This document shows positions 56,628-64,000 of a stretch of DNA of 64,000 nt, piece after piece. The DNA is taken from contig JBEVVY010000001.1 in assembly GCA_040506895.1 (NCBI GenBank), positions 1,364,001 to 1,428,000 on the forward strand, in the 5' to 3' direction. Below the pieces are notes generated by a model. That model saw only the letters and a program-made list of their open reading frames with translations. It ran no database searches and was not told where the DNA came from. Position 1 is the first letter of the stretch. Each line of letters opens with the position of its first letter. The position numbers and the translations under genes were made by a program. This DNA comes from Sedimenticola_A sp040506895 (GTDB taxonomy: Bacteria > Pseudomonadota > Gammaproteobacteria > Chromatiales > Chromatiaceae).

Positions 56628-58013
56628 TTAACGGCTGGCCAGCGTATCCTTCATGTACTGACGGATCACCTCACCTTCGGCAGCCAGCACCTCGCAACGG
56701 GCCTCCTTGTCCATCAAGCCCTGCAGTGATGGCGGCGGGGGTGCCTCCACACCGATGGCCTGGTTCACCGCATCGCCAAACTTGGCGGGATGGGCGGTCG
56801 CCAGGCAGACCGCGTCCGGATAGATCTCGGCCGCCTTGACGCCCACCGCGGTGTGGGGATCGAGAATGTAGCCACAGTCGGCATAGGTCTGCTTGATCTG
56901 CGCCAGGGTCTGCTCTTCGTCAACCGCTGCTGCAACGAAGATCTTCGCCACCTCGGCGCGCTTCTCCTCGGAGACCTCCAGCTTGCCCTCGCTGGCCATC
57001 TGCTGCATCAGCTCGTTTACCTTCGACGGATCGGAATCCATCAGGAAATAGAGATAGCGCTCGAAGTTTGAGGAGATCTGGATGTCCATGGAGGGACTGA
57101 TGGTGGGATGCACATCGCCCGACTGGTAGACACCGGTATTGATGAAGCGCGACAGGATATCGTTGCGGTTGGTGGCCAGGATGAGCCGCTCAACGGGCAG
57201 CCCCATGCGCAGCGCCACGTAGCCGGCGAAGATATCGCCGAAGTTGCCGGTGGGTACGGAGAAGCTCACCTTCTGGCTCGTATCGCCTCCGGTCATGCGT
57301 CCCCAGGCGTAGAAGTAGTAGACCACCTGGGCCAGGATGCGTGCCCAGTTGATGGAATTGACGGCACCCAGGCTGTACTCATCCTTGAATTCGAGATCGT
57401 TGAACAGCTCCTTAACGATACGCTGGCCATCGTCGAAGCTGCCGGTAATGGCGATATTGTGCACGTTCTCATCCAACACCGTGGTCATCTGCCGCTCCTG
57501 GATGGGCGAGACACGCTTGTGGGGGTGAAGAATGAAGATATCTATCAGCTCCTGGCCACGCACGCCGTAGATGGCAGCCGAGCCTGTATCGCCCGAGGTG
57601 GCACCCAGGATATTGAGCCGTCCACCGGAACGCTCCAGCAGCAATTCGAACAGGTTACCCAGGAACTGCAGGGCAACATCCTTGAATGCCGCAGTGGGTC
57701 CATGGAAAAGCTCGAGAATATGACGTTCACCCGCCTGCACCACGGGGGTGACCTCGGGGTGGCTGAAGGTGGCATAGGAGCGGTCGACCAGGTCGGTCAG
57801 CTCCTCGCGGGTGATATCAGTCTCCACGTAGGGCAGCATCACCTCCACGGCCAGTTCCTTGAAAGGAAGACCTGACCAGCGCTTGAGGGTCTGGTCATCC
57901 ACGCCCGGGAAGCTCTCGGGCAACAGCAGACCGCCATCAGTGGCCAGTCCCATCATCACCGCCTGGGCAAAGCTGACCGGCTCGACGCCACCGCGGGTAC
58001 TGACATAACGCAT
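56628..58013 (-). CDS. thrC: Threonine synthase
   Basis: A 461-residue PLP enzyme converting O-phosphohomoserine to threonine. MRYVSTRGGVEPVSFAQAV is the usual N-terminus. K111 in PTAAFKDVALQFLGN is the PLP-binding lysine. ILGATSGDTGSAAIYGVRGQE and SFSVPTGNFGDIFAGYVALRMGLP bind the phosphate and cofactor, and LDPHTAVGVKAA is the C-terminal signature. Length fits the long fold-type II class I threonine synthases of gammaproteobacteria. It has its own clear terminator, and the gene is not next to thrAB. Confidence 0.97.
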   Translation of the reverse strand: MRYVSTRGGVEPVSFAQAVMMGLATDGGLLLPESFPGVDDQTLKRWSGLPFKELAVEVMLPYVETDITREELTDLVDRSYATFSHPEVTPVVQAGERHILELFHGPTAAFKDVALQFLGNLFELLLERSGGRLNILGATSGDTGSAAIYGVRGQELIDIFILHPHKRVSPIQERQMTTVLDENVHNIAITGSFDDGQRIVKELFNDLEFKDEYSLGAVNSINWARILAQVVYYFYAWGRMTGGDTSQKVSFSVPTGNFGDIFAGYVALRMGLPVERLILATNRNDILSRFINTGVYQSGDVHPTISPSMDIQISSNFERYLYFLMDSDPSKVNELMQQMASEGKLEVSEEKRAEVAKIFVAAAVDEEQTLAQIKQTYADCGYILDPHTAVGVKAAEIYPDAVCLATAHPAKFGDAVNQAIGVEAPPPPSLQGLMDKEARCEVLAAEGEVIRQYMKDTLASR

Positions 58014-58160
58014 AACTTCTCGTCCTCAATCCATGCAAATCATATAGGGAGTCAAGCGGCGCATTATAGCAGTGTTCCTGGCTCCCTTCAGAAGATCCTG
58101 GCGCAGCGGCAGACCCGATTCTTTGCAAATCGATCCCGGTCCCTTGTTAATTGAATGATA

Positions 58161-58203
58161 TTGACATAACATCCTGTTTATAAATGTATTTTATGCGATG
58201 TTA
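58161..58203 (+). promoter_or_regulatory. Promoter and probable self-operator of the XRE/ScfR-type regulator
   Basis: TTGACA at 58161-58166 with TGTATT at 58185-58190 (18-bp spacer) makes a sigma-70 promoter. TAACATC (58167-58173) and GATGTTA (58197-58203) are perfect 7-bp complements that flank the -10 region, 17 bp before the start codon. Binding of a dimer there would block transcription. Confidence 0.6.
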
Positions 58204-58220
58204 TTTACTACTGAGCGCCT

Positions 58221-59690
58221 ATGACCGGTAAACCACGCCCCCCAAGCCACCTCATAAACCTGGGCAAGCGTATCCGCAAGCTGCGCGAGCAGAGAGGTAT
58301 GACCCAGGCCGCCCTGGCCGACAAGATGGCGATCTCTCCAAGCTACCTGAACCAGATCGAGAACGACGCCCGCCCCCTCAACAGGCGCGTGCTGAGCAAG
58401 CTGGAACTGGCCATCGGCATCGACTTCACCGACTGGACCGAGGATGAGGACCGCCGTGCCAACCAGTTGCGCGAGGCCCTTAACGACCCCCTCTTCCGCG
58501 GTACCGATATACCACTGCAGGAGCTGCGTGATTCCGTTTCATGCTCACCACGCACCGCGGACCGTTTCCTGCAGCTGTTCAGGGCCCACCAGCGGCTCCA
58601 GGAGGACTACCAGGCACTGGCCGAGTCCATCGCGGGTGAAGAGCGCATCAAGGCGCTCCACGGCGCCCAGTTTCCCTACGAGGATGTGCGCGACTTCTTC
58701 TACCGGCGCAACAATCATATCGATGCCATCGACTACGCTGCCGAGCGCCTCTTCGAAGAGCGCGGTTTCAGTATCAACCACCTGCCCTCCGACCTGGCCA
58801 GGTACCTGCAGGAGCAGCACGATATCAATGTGCAACTGGCAGATGCCGAGAGCGGCAACAGCCTGCAGAAACGCTACGATCCGGAGACACGCACCCTCTG
58901 CATCGCCAAGCCGTCCACTCCCTCCAGGCGTGCATTCCACATCGCCCACCAGATCGCCCTGCTGATCTACGGCGACCTGATCGACCGGGAGATCGAACAG
59001 GCCGACCTGGCCAGTACCCAGGCACGTTCGATCTGCAAGATCGCCATCGCGAACTACTTCGCCGGTGCCCTGCTGATGCCCTACAGCCGTTTCCTGGAGG
59101 ACGCCAAGCGCGTGCGTTACGACATCGAACGGCTGTGCGGTCTCTACGGCACCAGTTTCGAGCAGGTCTGCCATCGCCTGAGCACACTGCAACGCCCCGG
59201 TGACAAGGGGGTGCCTTTCTACTTCGTGCGCGTGGATATCGCGGGCAACATCTCGAAGCGACAGAGCGCCACCAGTTTCCACTTCGCCCGGCTCGGCGGC
59301 GTCTGCCCCCTGTGGAACGTCCACGAGGCGTTCTCATCACCGGGCACCATCCTGCGCCAGCTGGCCCAGATGCCCGACGGCAAGACCTATCTCTGCCTGG
59401 CCCGCACCGTCTACGAGAGTGGCGGCAGCTACCTCCAGCCCCAGCGGAAGTTTGCCATCGGCCTGGGCTGCGAGATCCGCCATGGCCACAAGCTGGTCTA
59501 CGCCGCGGGCCTTGATATCGAGGACCCGGAGGCGGTCGAGCCCATTGGTGTCAGTTGCCGGGTATGCGAGCGTCGCGACTGTCCCCAGCGCGCATTTCCG
59601 CCCCTCTCGCGCCGACTCAGTATCGACGAGAATGCCCGCAGCGCCTTTCCCTACGCCTTCGAGGAGTCCGACGAGGAGGCTCAGGATTGA
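58221..59690 (+). CDS. XRE-family regulator with IrrE-like and DUF2083 domains (ScfR type)
   Basis: A 489-residue transcriptional regulator. Residues 15-70 form the helix-turn-helix (LRKLREQRGMTQAALADKMAIS then PSYLNQIENDARPL). The middle part contains an IrrE/ImmA-like domain around residues 190-285, with RRAFHIAHQIALLIYG and ANYFAGALLMPY; the usual HExxH is replaced by HIAHQ, so protease activity is unlikely. The C-terminal part (DUF2083) includes RVCERRDCPQRAFPPLSRRLS, a cysteine-rich site. Relatives (RamB, PrpC-type, ScfR) respond to acyl-CoA or short-chain fatty acids and control acetate or propionate use. No such target genes lie beside it. A promoter with an inverted repeat precedes it. 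Confidence 0.9.
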   Translation: MTGKPRPPSHLINLGKRIRKLREQRGMTQAALADKMAISPSYLNQIENDARPLNRRVLSKLELAIGIDFTDWTEDEDRRANQLREALNDPLFRGTDIPLQELRDSVSCSPRTADRFLQLFRAHQRLQEDYQALAESIAGEERIKALHGAQFPYEDVRDFFYRRNNHIDAIDYAAERLFEERGFSINHLPSDLARYLQEQHDINVQLADAESGNSLQKRYDPETRTLCIAKPSTPSRRAFHIAHQIALLIYGDLIDREIEQADLASTQARSICKIAIANYFAGALLMPYSRFLEDAKRVRYDIERLCGLYGTSFEQVCHRLSTLQRPGDKGVPFYFVRVDIAGNISKRQSATSFHFARLGGVCPLWNVHEAFSSPGTILRQLAQMPDGKTYLCLARTVYESGGSYLQPQRKFAIGLGCEIRHGHKLVYAAGLDIEDPEAVEPIGVSCRVCERRDCPQRAFPPLSRRLSIDENARSAFPYAFEESDEEAQD

Positions 59691-59793
59691 CGTAACAATC
59701 CCATGCAATCCAGGGGCGCATAACACAGAAAGATTACAGGCGTATTAAATATGGCATATACTGAAGCCCAAGGCTGCGGCTCGAGGGCTTCCC

Positions 59794-60240
59794 ATGAAGT
59801 TGAAAGGTCTTACACTGTTTGGAGTGATGCTGACGTTCTCATTGAGCGGCGGCGCCGCTGAACACCCTGCCTGCACCAACCCCTTCCTGGAAAAAGCTGC
59901 CGTATCCCCTGACGAAGCACGCGAAATAGCCAATGGCTGTACCAACGAAGAGATCGCCGATCTCCTCTACAACCGCGCTTACCACCAGGAACTCATGGAG
60001 CATTTCCGCTCCATCTCCCGTCTCGAGGCCTTTGCCGAGACCGATGATGTTATGTACTACGAAGCCCAGCGCATGTTTATCGGCCTTGCCGAGGCGTTCG
60101 CCGAGTCCGCCTGGTACAACGGCAACCTGGATGCCATCAAGAGCCTGAACCGGCAATACGACCACGCCATAGAAGTGGGCGAGCTTCAACTCCGTGGCAA
60201 CGAGGTGCTTGCCAAGCAGGAATGGCCGCTGGATAAATAA
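59794..60240 (+). CDS. Hypothetical exported protein, 148 residues
   Basis: A small secreted protein with a signal peptide (residues 1-22, LTLFGVMLTFSLSGGAA). The mature part is alpha-helical, with two cysteines (PACTNPF and NGCTNEE) that could form a disulfide, and helices such as EEIADLLYNRAYHQELMEHF and ESAWYNGNLDAIKSLNRQYDHAI. It is not recognised as a named family. The upstream 104 bp after the regulator gene give room for its own promoter. Helical hairpin layout suggests a binding or adaptor role, without further evidence. Confidence 0.72.
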   Translation: MKLKGLTLFGVMLTFSLSGGAAEHPACTNPFLEKAAVSPDEAREIANGCTNEEIADLLYNRAYHQELMEHFRSISRLEAFAETDDVMYYEAQRMFIGLAEAFAESAWYNGNLDAIKSLNRQYDHAIEVGELQLRGNEVLAKQEWPLDK

Positions 60241-60313
60241 CCCCTGCCACTGCACATCCAATACCTGGATGCGCTAAACTCGGGCCGGTTCGATACTGGC
60301 GCAGGTGTGGAAC

Positions 60314-60931
60314 ATGTCCAAAACAAAAGATCACTGGGAACAGGTCTACAGAAGCAAGTCCTCCACCGAGGTCAGCTGGTACCAGCCCTGCCCGGAACTC
60401 TCCCTGAAACTGATCGGGCACAGCGGTATCTCCAACCAGGAGCCGGTTATCGATATCGGCGGCGGTTGCTCACTGCTGGTGGATCATCTGCTGGAACTTG
60501 GCTATGGGCATATCTCGGTGCTGGATATCTCCGCGTCTGCCCTCGATATTGCGATCAACCGGCTGGGAGAAGAGGCGCAACGGGTCAACTGGATAGAGGC
60601 CGATGCAACGGATTTCGAACTGCCGCAACAGGTTGCCCTGTGGCATGACCGGGCGGTATTCCACTTCCTCACGGACCCGGCAGAGAGAGAAGCGTACCTG
60701 GCCAATCTCTCCCGCCACCTGAAAAGCGGTGGTCAACTGATCATTGCCGCCTTTGGCCCGGAGGGCCCTGAGAAGTGCAGCGGCCTGAACATCGTCCAGT
60801 ACGACCTGGACAGAATCCAGGCCGAACTCGGCCCCCAATACACCCTGCATGAAACGGACTGGGAAAAACACGTTACACCGGCCGGCGGCCAGCAGGCGTT
60901 CAACTATTTCCGTTTTGAGAAAACAGCTTAA
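60314..60931 (+). CDS. Class I SAM-dependent methyltransferase
   Basis: A 205-residue enzyme. The ATG at 60314 is chosen with AGGTGTGG upstream; GTG at 60305 would overlap that site. The first motif is PVIDIGGGCSLLVDHLLELG, in place of the more common GxGxG, then HISVLDISASALDIA, WIEADATDFELP and WHDRAVFHFLTDPAEREAY. The start KDHWEQVYRSKSSTEVSWYQP is shared by a group of small methyltransferases of unknown substrate. It is followed after 15 bp by a 78-residue gene in the same direction, so the two are probably cotranscribed. Confidence 0.9.
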   Translation: MSKTKDHWEQVYRSKSSTEVSWYQPCPELSLKLIGHSGISNQEPVIDIGGGCSLLVDHLLELGYGHISVLDISASALDIAINRLGEEAQRVNWIEADATDFELPQQVALWHDRAVFHFLTDPAEREAYLANLSRHLKSGGQLIIAAFGPEGPEKCSGLNIVQYDLDRIQAELGPQYTLHETDWEKHVTPAGGQQAFNYFRFEKTA

Positions 60932-60946
60932 GGGAGTCAGTTACCG

Positions 60947-61183
60947 ATGGCGAAAATCATGGTCGATCCTGAATCGGATCTGGTCGAAAAACAGTTCGCT
61001 GTGATCTACGCGCCCCGTAAAGGGAGGGAGCGCTTTCCCGAGAATGTCGTCACCGTTCAGGCATCGAGAGAGGCGGCCATTGAAGCGGCCGATGCGGAAA
61101 AGAAAACCTATGCCGCCCTGGTCTACGGCCCCTGCCGCTCATCCGAGGGTTTCAGGCTCTTCTACCTGGTGGAGTGGCTGTAG
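60947..61183 (+). CDS. Hypothetical small protein, 78 residues
   Basis: A soluble protein with a clear ribosome site (AGGGAG) and 15 bp from the methyltransferase gene. It opens MAKIMVDPESDLVEKQFAV and ends GFRLFYLVEWL, with a helix VQASREAAIEAADAEKKTY in the middle. The layout of beta-strands with one helix could be a small ferredoxin-like fold. It is not recognised. One cysteine lies in YGPCRSSEG. It probably works with the methyltransferase, but only position suggests this. Confidence 0.7.
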   Translation: MAKIMVDPESDLVEKQFAVIYAPRKGRERFPENVVTVQASREAAIEAADAEKKTYAALVYGPCRSSEGFRLFYLVEWL

Positions 61184-61288
61184 CACCCTGGCTGTTCTCA
61201 GCATCTGTCACTCGAAAATAAGACATTCAACGGCAGTGCTACACAAAGACAGTTTTTCGATTGAGCTACACCCGTTCAACCCGCTCGT

Positions 61289-61318
61289 ACCGCGCCATGG
61301 AATGATCCATGGCGCGGT
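61289..61318. terminator. Perfect 13-bp hairpin between convergent genes
   Basis: ACCGCGCCATGGA and TCCATGGCGCGGT are perfect complements around a 4-nt loop (ATGA). It sits 105 bp after the 78-residue gene and 12 bp after the stop of the convergent Gly-rich gene. No T-run follows on either strand, so termination is likely but of an unusual form. Confidence 0.55.
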
Positions 61319-61330
61319 CACGAGGGTGGA

Positions 61331-61807
61331 TTACTGCCGATACTGCTGACGCAGCTGCTGCTGGCTCTCCAGCATGCGAATCCGCTCTTCCAGCTCCCGG
61401 ATCCTCTCCTTGTCGGCGCTGTCCGGTTGGCTGGCAGCTGGAGGCTGAGGTGCAGTTTGCTGATAGGCGGGGTTCATCGCGGGCTGTCCGCCATAACCGT
61501 AAGGATTGGCACCATAACCATAAGGTGCCTGCCCACCTGCGGGAGGCGCACCGTACCCATAAGGCTGTGCCCCGTATCCGGGGCCCGGATTGCCGCCATA
61601 GCCATAGGGCGCACCACCCGGTCCCCCGTAGTATCCGGGCGGTGGCACATCATCGTAGTAACGGTCCTTTTTATTTCCCATCCACTTACCGGGACTCATC
61701 ATGTCACCGAAATTGAAAGCGACAGCCTGGGTGGCATATCCACCGATCAACAGGCCCACGCCCACAGCAAAAGCGGTCGAACCGAGTGTCTGCTTCTTTT
61801 TCATCAC
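61331..61807 (-). CDS. Exported Gly/Tyr/Pro-rich protein, sulfur-globule-protein-like
   Basis: A 158-residue secreted protein. Residues 1-30 form a signal peptide (AFAVGVGLLIGGYATQAVA). It is followed by FNFGDMMSPGKWMGNKKDRYYDD and a low-complexity part with repeated PYGYG and GYGAN/GYGG units between about residues 55-115. The C-terminus is a predicted coiled coil (KERIRELEERIRMLESQQQ). The composition and the AFNFGDM-type start resemble envelope proteins of intracellular sulfur globules (Sgp) in Chromatiaceae and sulfur-oxidising symbionts, but the family is low-complexity and the match is from memory. Start is at the first of two Met codons; the second, with GGAG eight bases upstream, is as likely. 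Confidence 0.6.
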   Translation of the reverse strand: MMKKKQTLGSTAFAVGVGLLIGGYATQAVAFNFGDMMSPGKWMGNKKDRYYDDVPPPGYYGGPGGAPYGYGGNPGPGYGAQPYGYGAPPAGGQAPYGYGANPYGYGGQPAMNPAYQQTAPQPPAASQPDSADKERIRELEERIRMLESQQQLRQQYRQ

Positions 61808-61971
61808 TGCTCCGTATTTTGGAAATTAAGTATTAGATAACTTGTTAATTTGAATTGTGTTTTTATGGTTATTGTGGGATCAGTTGATACCACCTGGGAA
61901 ACAGCACGTCAAACCGGAGAGTGATATAGGAATTAAGGGCTGAGGCTGTTGATGGTCAGGCCACTTCCCGG

Positions 61972-64000
61972 TTAACGCCGTTTTCTCCGGGATACTTTGT
62001 TACCGCTCCTACTGCCAGCTGTTTTCTTTCTTGTGCCAACACTTTTCTTTGAAGGATCACGCCGTTTCACCGGGGCAGACGGCTTACCCCCCGTACCGGC
62101 AGGCTGCCACGCCGGTACCAGGTGTTTCTTGCCGTTGCCGATCAGATCGGCCCTGCCCATCTTCTTCAGCGCCTCTCGCAGCACGGGCCAGTTTTCCGGG
62201 TCGTGGTATCGCAGGAAAGCCTTGTGCAGCCTGCGCTGGCGGGTTCCGCTGGGCACGATCACGGCGTCACCCCTGCGGGTGATCTTGCGCAAGGGATTGC
62301 GCCCGGTGTGGTACATGGCCGAGGCAATGGCCAGCGGCGTGGGCAGAAAAGCCTGCACCTGGTCCGGCCTGAAACCGTTGCGCTTCAGCCAGAGTGCCAG
62401 GTTCAGCATATCCTTTTCGCTCGTGCCCGGATGGGCGGCGATGAAATACGGGATCAGGTACTGCTCCTTGCCCGCCTCGTTGGAATATTTATCGAACAGG
62501 CGCTTGAACTTGTCGTAGGTGCCTATGCCCGGCTTCATCATCATCTGCAAAGGGGCATCTTCGGTGTGTTCCGGGGCGATCTTCAGGTAACCACCCACGT
62601 GGTGCGAAACCAGCTCCCTGATGTATTCAGGATCGCGTACCGCCAGGTCGTAGCGAAGCCCCGACGCGATCAGCACCCGCTTTACCCCTTTGACCTGTCG
62701 TGCCCTGCGGTAGAGGTTGATCAACGGCTTGTGGGATGTCTGCATATGGCTGCAGATATCGGGAAAGACACAGGAGAGGCGCCGACAGCTCGATTCGATC
62801 TTTTCGCTCTCGCAACGCATGAAGTACATGTTGGCGGTCGGCCCGCCGAGATCCGAGATGGAACCGGTGAAACCGGGCACGCTGTCGCGGATGGTCTCGA
62901 TCTCCTGGATGACGGAATCTTCAGACCGGCTCTGAATGATGCGCCCCTCGTGTTCGGTGATCGAACAGAAGGTGCAACCGCCGAAACAGCCCCGCATGAT
63001 GGGGATGGAGAAACGGATCATCTCCCAGGCCGGGTTCCTGGCATCGCCATAGGCCGGGTGTGGTATCCGTGTATAGGGGAACGCGTAGAGCCGGTCCAGT
63101 TCCCGGGTGGAAAGTGGCAGCGGTGGCGGGTTCAGCCAGACATCGCGTTTACCGTGCGCCTGCACCAGGGCGCGCGCATTACCCGGGTTGGTTTCCAGGT
63201 GGAATACCCGCGATGCATGGGCATAGATCACCGGGTCGTCCAGCACCTGGTCATAGGAGGGCAGGCGAACGACAGTACGGCTGCGATCCATGCCTTTCGG
63301 TCGCTTGTGAAACGACACCACCTTTCGCTCACCGGCTTCAGACTGCTCGCAAGCCGGTGTCGCGGCATAGGGGTCCGGCCTGGCATCCACCGGGCCTGGC
63401 TCATCGATACTGGTCGAGTCGATCTCGATCCACTCCTCCGGTCGCCCCTGGCGCATAAAACCGGTGCCGCGGATATCGGTGATCTGTGAAATCTTTTCAC
63501 CATTGGCCAGCCGGTGGGCCACCTCCACCACCGCCCTTTCGGCATTGCCGTAGATCAGCAGATCCGCCTTGGAGTCCGGCAGGATGGAGCGGCGCACCTT
63601 GTCAGACCAGTAATCGTAGTGCGCTATTCGACGCAGGCTCGCCTCGATACCACCGACGATCACCGGCACACCCTTGAACGCCTCCCTCGCCCGCTGGGCA
63701 TAAACCACCACCGATCTGTCCGGACGCTTGCCCCCCTCCCCGTCCGGGGTGTAGGCATCGTTGGAGCGGATCCGTCGCTCTGCAGTGTAACGGTTGACCA
63801 TGGAGTCCATGTTGCCGGCGGTGATACCGAAGAAGAGATTCGGCTTGCCCAGCCTGCGGAAATCCTCCGCTGAGCGCCAGTCCGGCTGGGCGATAATCCC
63901 CACCCGGAAGCCCTGGGACTCCAGCAGCCTGCCGATCAGTGCCATGCCGAAACTGGGATGATCGACGTAGGCGTCGCCGGTGACGATGATGATGTCACAG
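61972..64000 (-). CDS. ygiQ: YgiQ-family radical SAM protein (5' end off window)
   Basis: A large radical-SAM protein, running off the right edge; 675 residues are inside. The window edge reads CDIIIVTGDAYVDHPSFGMALIGRLLES in frame, so the start is outside. The radical SAM cysteine motif is RGCFGGCTFCSITEHEGR, with three cysteines that hold a [4Fe-4S] cluster. ADLLIYGNAERAVVEVAHRL and GGIEASLRRIAHYDYWSDKVRRS are family-specific, and the C-terminus is basic (KKSVGTRKKTAGSRSGNKVSRRKRR). The reaction is unknown; B12-binding or tRNA-type roles have been suggested for related families. Confidence 0.95.
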   Translation of the reverse strand, partial: CDIIIVTGDAYVDHPSFGMALIGRLLESQGFRVGIIAQPDWRSAEDFRRLGKPNLFFGITAGNMDSMVNRYTAERRIRSNDAYTPDGEGGKRPDRSVVVYAQRAREAFKGVPVIVGGIEASLRRIAHYDYWSDKVRRSILPDSKADLLIYGNAERAVVEVAHRLANGEKISQITDIRGTGFMRQGRPEEWIEIDSTSIDEPGPVDARPDPYAATPACEQSEAGERKVVSFHKRPKGMDRSRTVVRLPSYDQVLDDPVIYAHASRVFHLETNPGNARALVQAHGKRDVWLNPPPLPLSTRELDRLYAFPYTRIPHPAYGDARNPAWEMIRFSIPIMRGCFGGCTFCSITEHEGRIIQSRSEDSVIQEIETIRDSVPGFTGSISDLGGPTANMYFMRCESEKIESSCRRLSCVFPDICSHMQTSHKPLINLYRRARQVKGVKRVLIASGLRYDLAVRDPEYIRELVSHHVGGYLKIAPEHTEDAPLQMMMKPGIGTYDKFKRLFDKYSNEAGKEQYLIPYFIAAHPGTSEKDMLNLALWLKRNGFRPDQVQAFLPTPLAIASAMYHTGRNPLRKITRRGDAVIVPSGTRQRRLHKAFLRYHDPENWPVLREALKKMGRADLIGNGKKHLVPAWQPAGTGGKPSAPVKRRDPSKKSVGTRKKTAGSRSGNKVSRRKRR

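Noticed and set aside
1..64000. CRISPR arrays, prophage genes, toxin-antitoxin pairs, integrase or attachment sites
   Set aside because: No regularly spaced repeats, phage structural genes or integrase were seen; the only mobile elements are the IS copies at 943-3020.

Overview
The window looks like a chromosomal stretch of a gammaproteobacterium, most likely a marine sulfur-oxidising lineage (Chromatiales / Sedimenticola-like). This is inferred from gene content: many c-type cytochromes, a NapC/NrfD/Fe-S respiratory cluster, DsrE-like and TSUP (sulfite exporter type) genes, a Gly/Tyr/Pro-rich sulfur-globule-like protein, a glycine betaine binding protein, and proteobacterial pntAA-pntAB-pntB, thrC, murI, tpm and ygiQ. 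No rRNA or other strong marker is present, so genus is not called.

Layout. 1-756 is the 5' part of proX. 937-3020 is mobile-element debris: an intact IS1182-type transposase element interrupted by a 200-N scaffold gap, and a stub of an IS3-type orfA. 3021-5989 is an AT-richer stretch with isolated small genes (two haem-c proteins, a cupin). 5990-12668 carries a hybrid histidine kinase, a large DUF748/AsmA-like protein, an HDOD protein and a metallo-beta-lactamase-fold enzyme, followed by convergent msrB. 13696-18657 is a co-oriented run: N-formylglutamate amidohydrolase family, YbdK-type carboxylate-amine ligase, class II glutamine amidotransferase, glutamate racemase, DsrE-like protein and TSUP permease. 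tRNA-Gly(GCC) follows with its own promoter and terminator. 19499-22343 is the three-gene proton-translocating transhydrogenase.

22579-42602 is the most interesting accessory block. Under an IclR-type regulator lies a tightly packed operon: zinc alcohol dehydrogenase, FAD subunit and fused 2Fe-2S/molybdopterin subunit of a xanthine-dehydrogenase-family hydroxylase, a complete tripartite tricarboxylate transporter (TctCBA), an IolD-like ThDP enzyme, an aldehyde dehydrogenase, an IlvD/Edd aldonate-type dehydratase and a TIM-barrel isomerase. Divergent from the neighbouring EamA exporter gene are xdhC, a MoeA-like/MocA-like fusion for molybdenum cofactor maturation, and an MFS transporter. This reads as uptake and oxidation of an unknown polyhydroxy acid or cyclitol-derived compound; the gene combination matches no pathway I can name.

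43737-50540 is a respiratory block on the minus strand: NapC/NirT tetrahaem cytochrome, periplasmic ankyrin protein, small Tat protein, four-cluster Fe-S protein, NrfD-type quinone-binding membrane subunit, a second tetrahaem cytochrome with one CX3CH site, a methyltransferase and a small cytochrome c. It has no molybdopterin catalytic subunit. 50926-64000 is mostly core genome: tpm, a chemoreceptor, a ketopantoate reductase family gene, a LeuA/CimA-type synthase, thrC with a clear terminator, a ScfR-type XRE regulator with a likely self-operator, small genes, the sulfur-globule-like gene and partial ygiQ.
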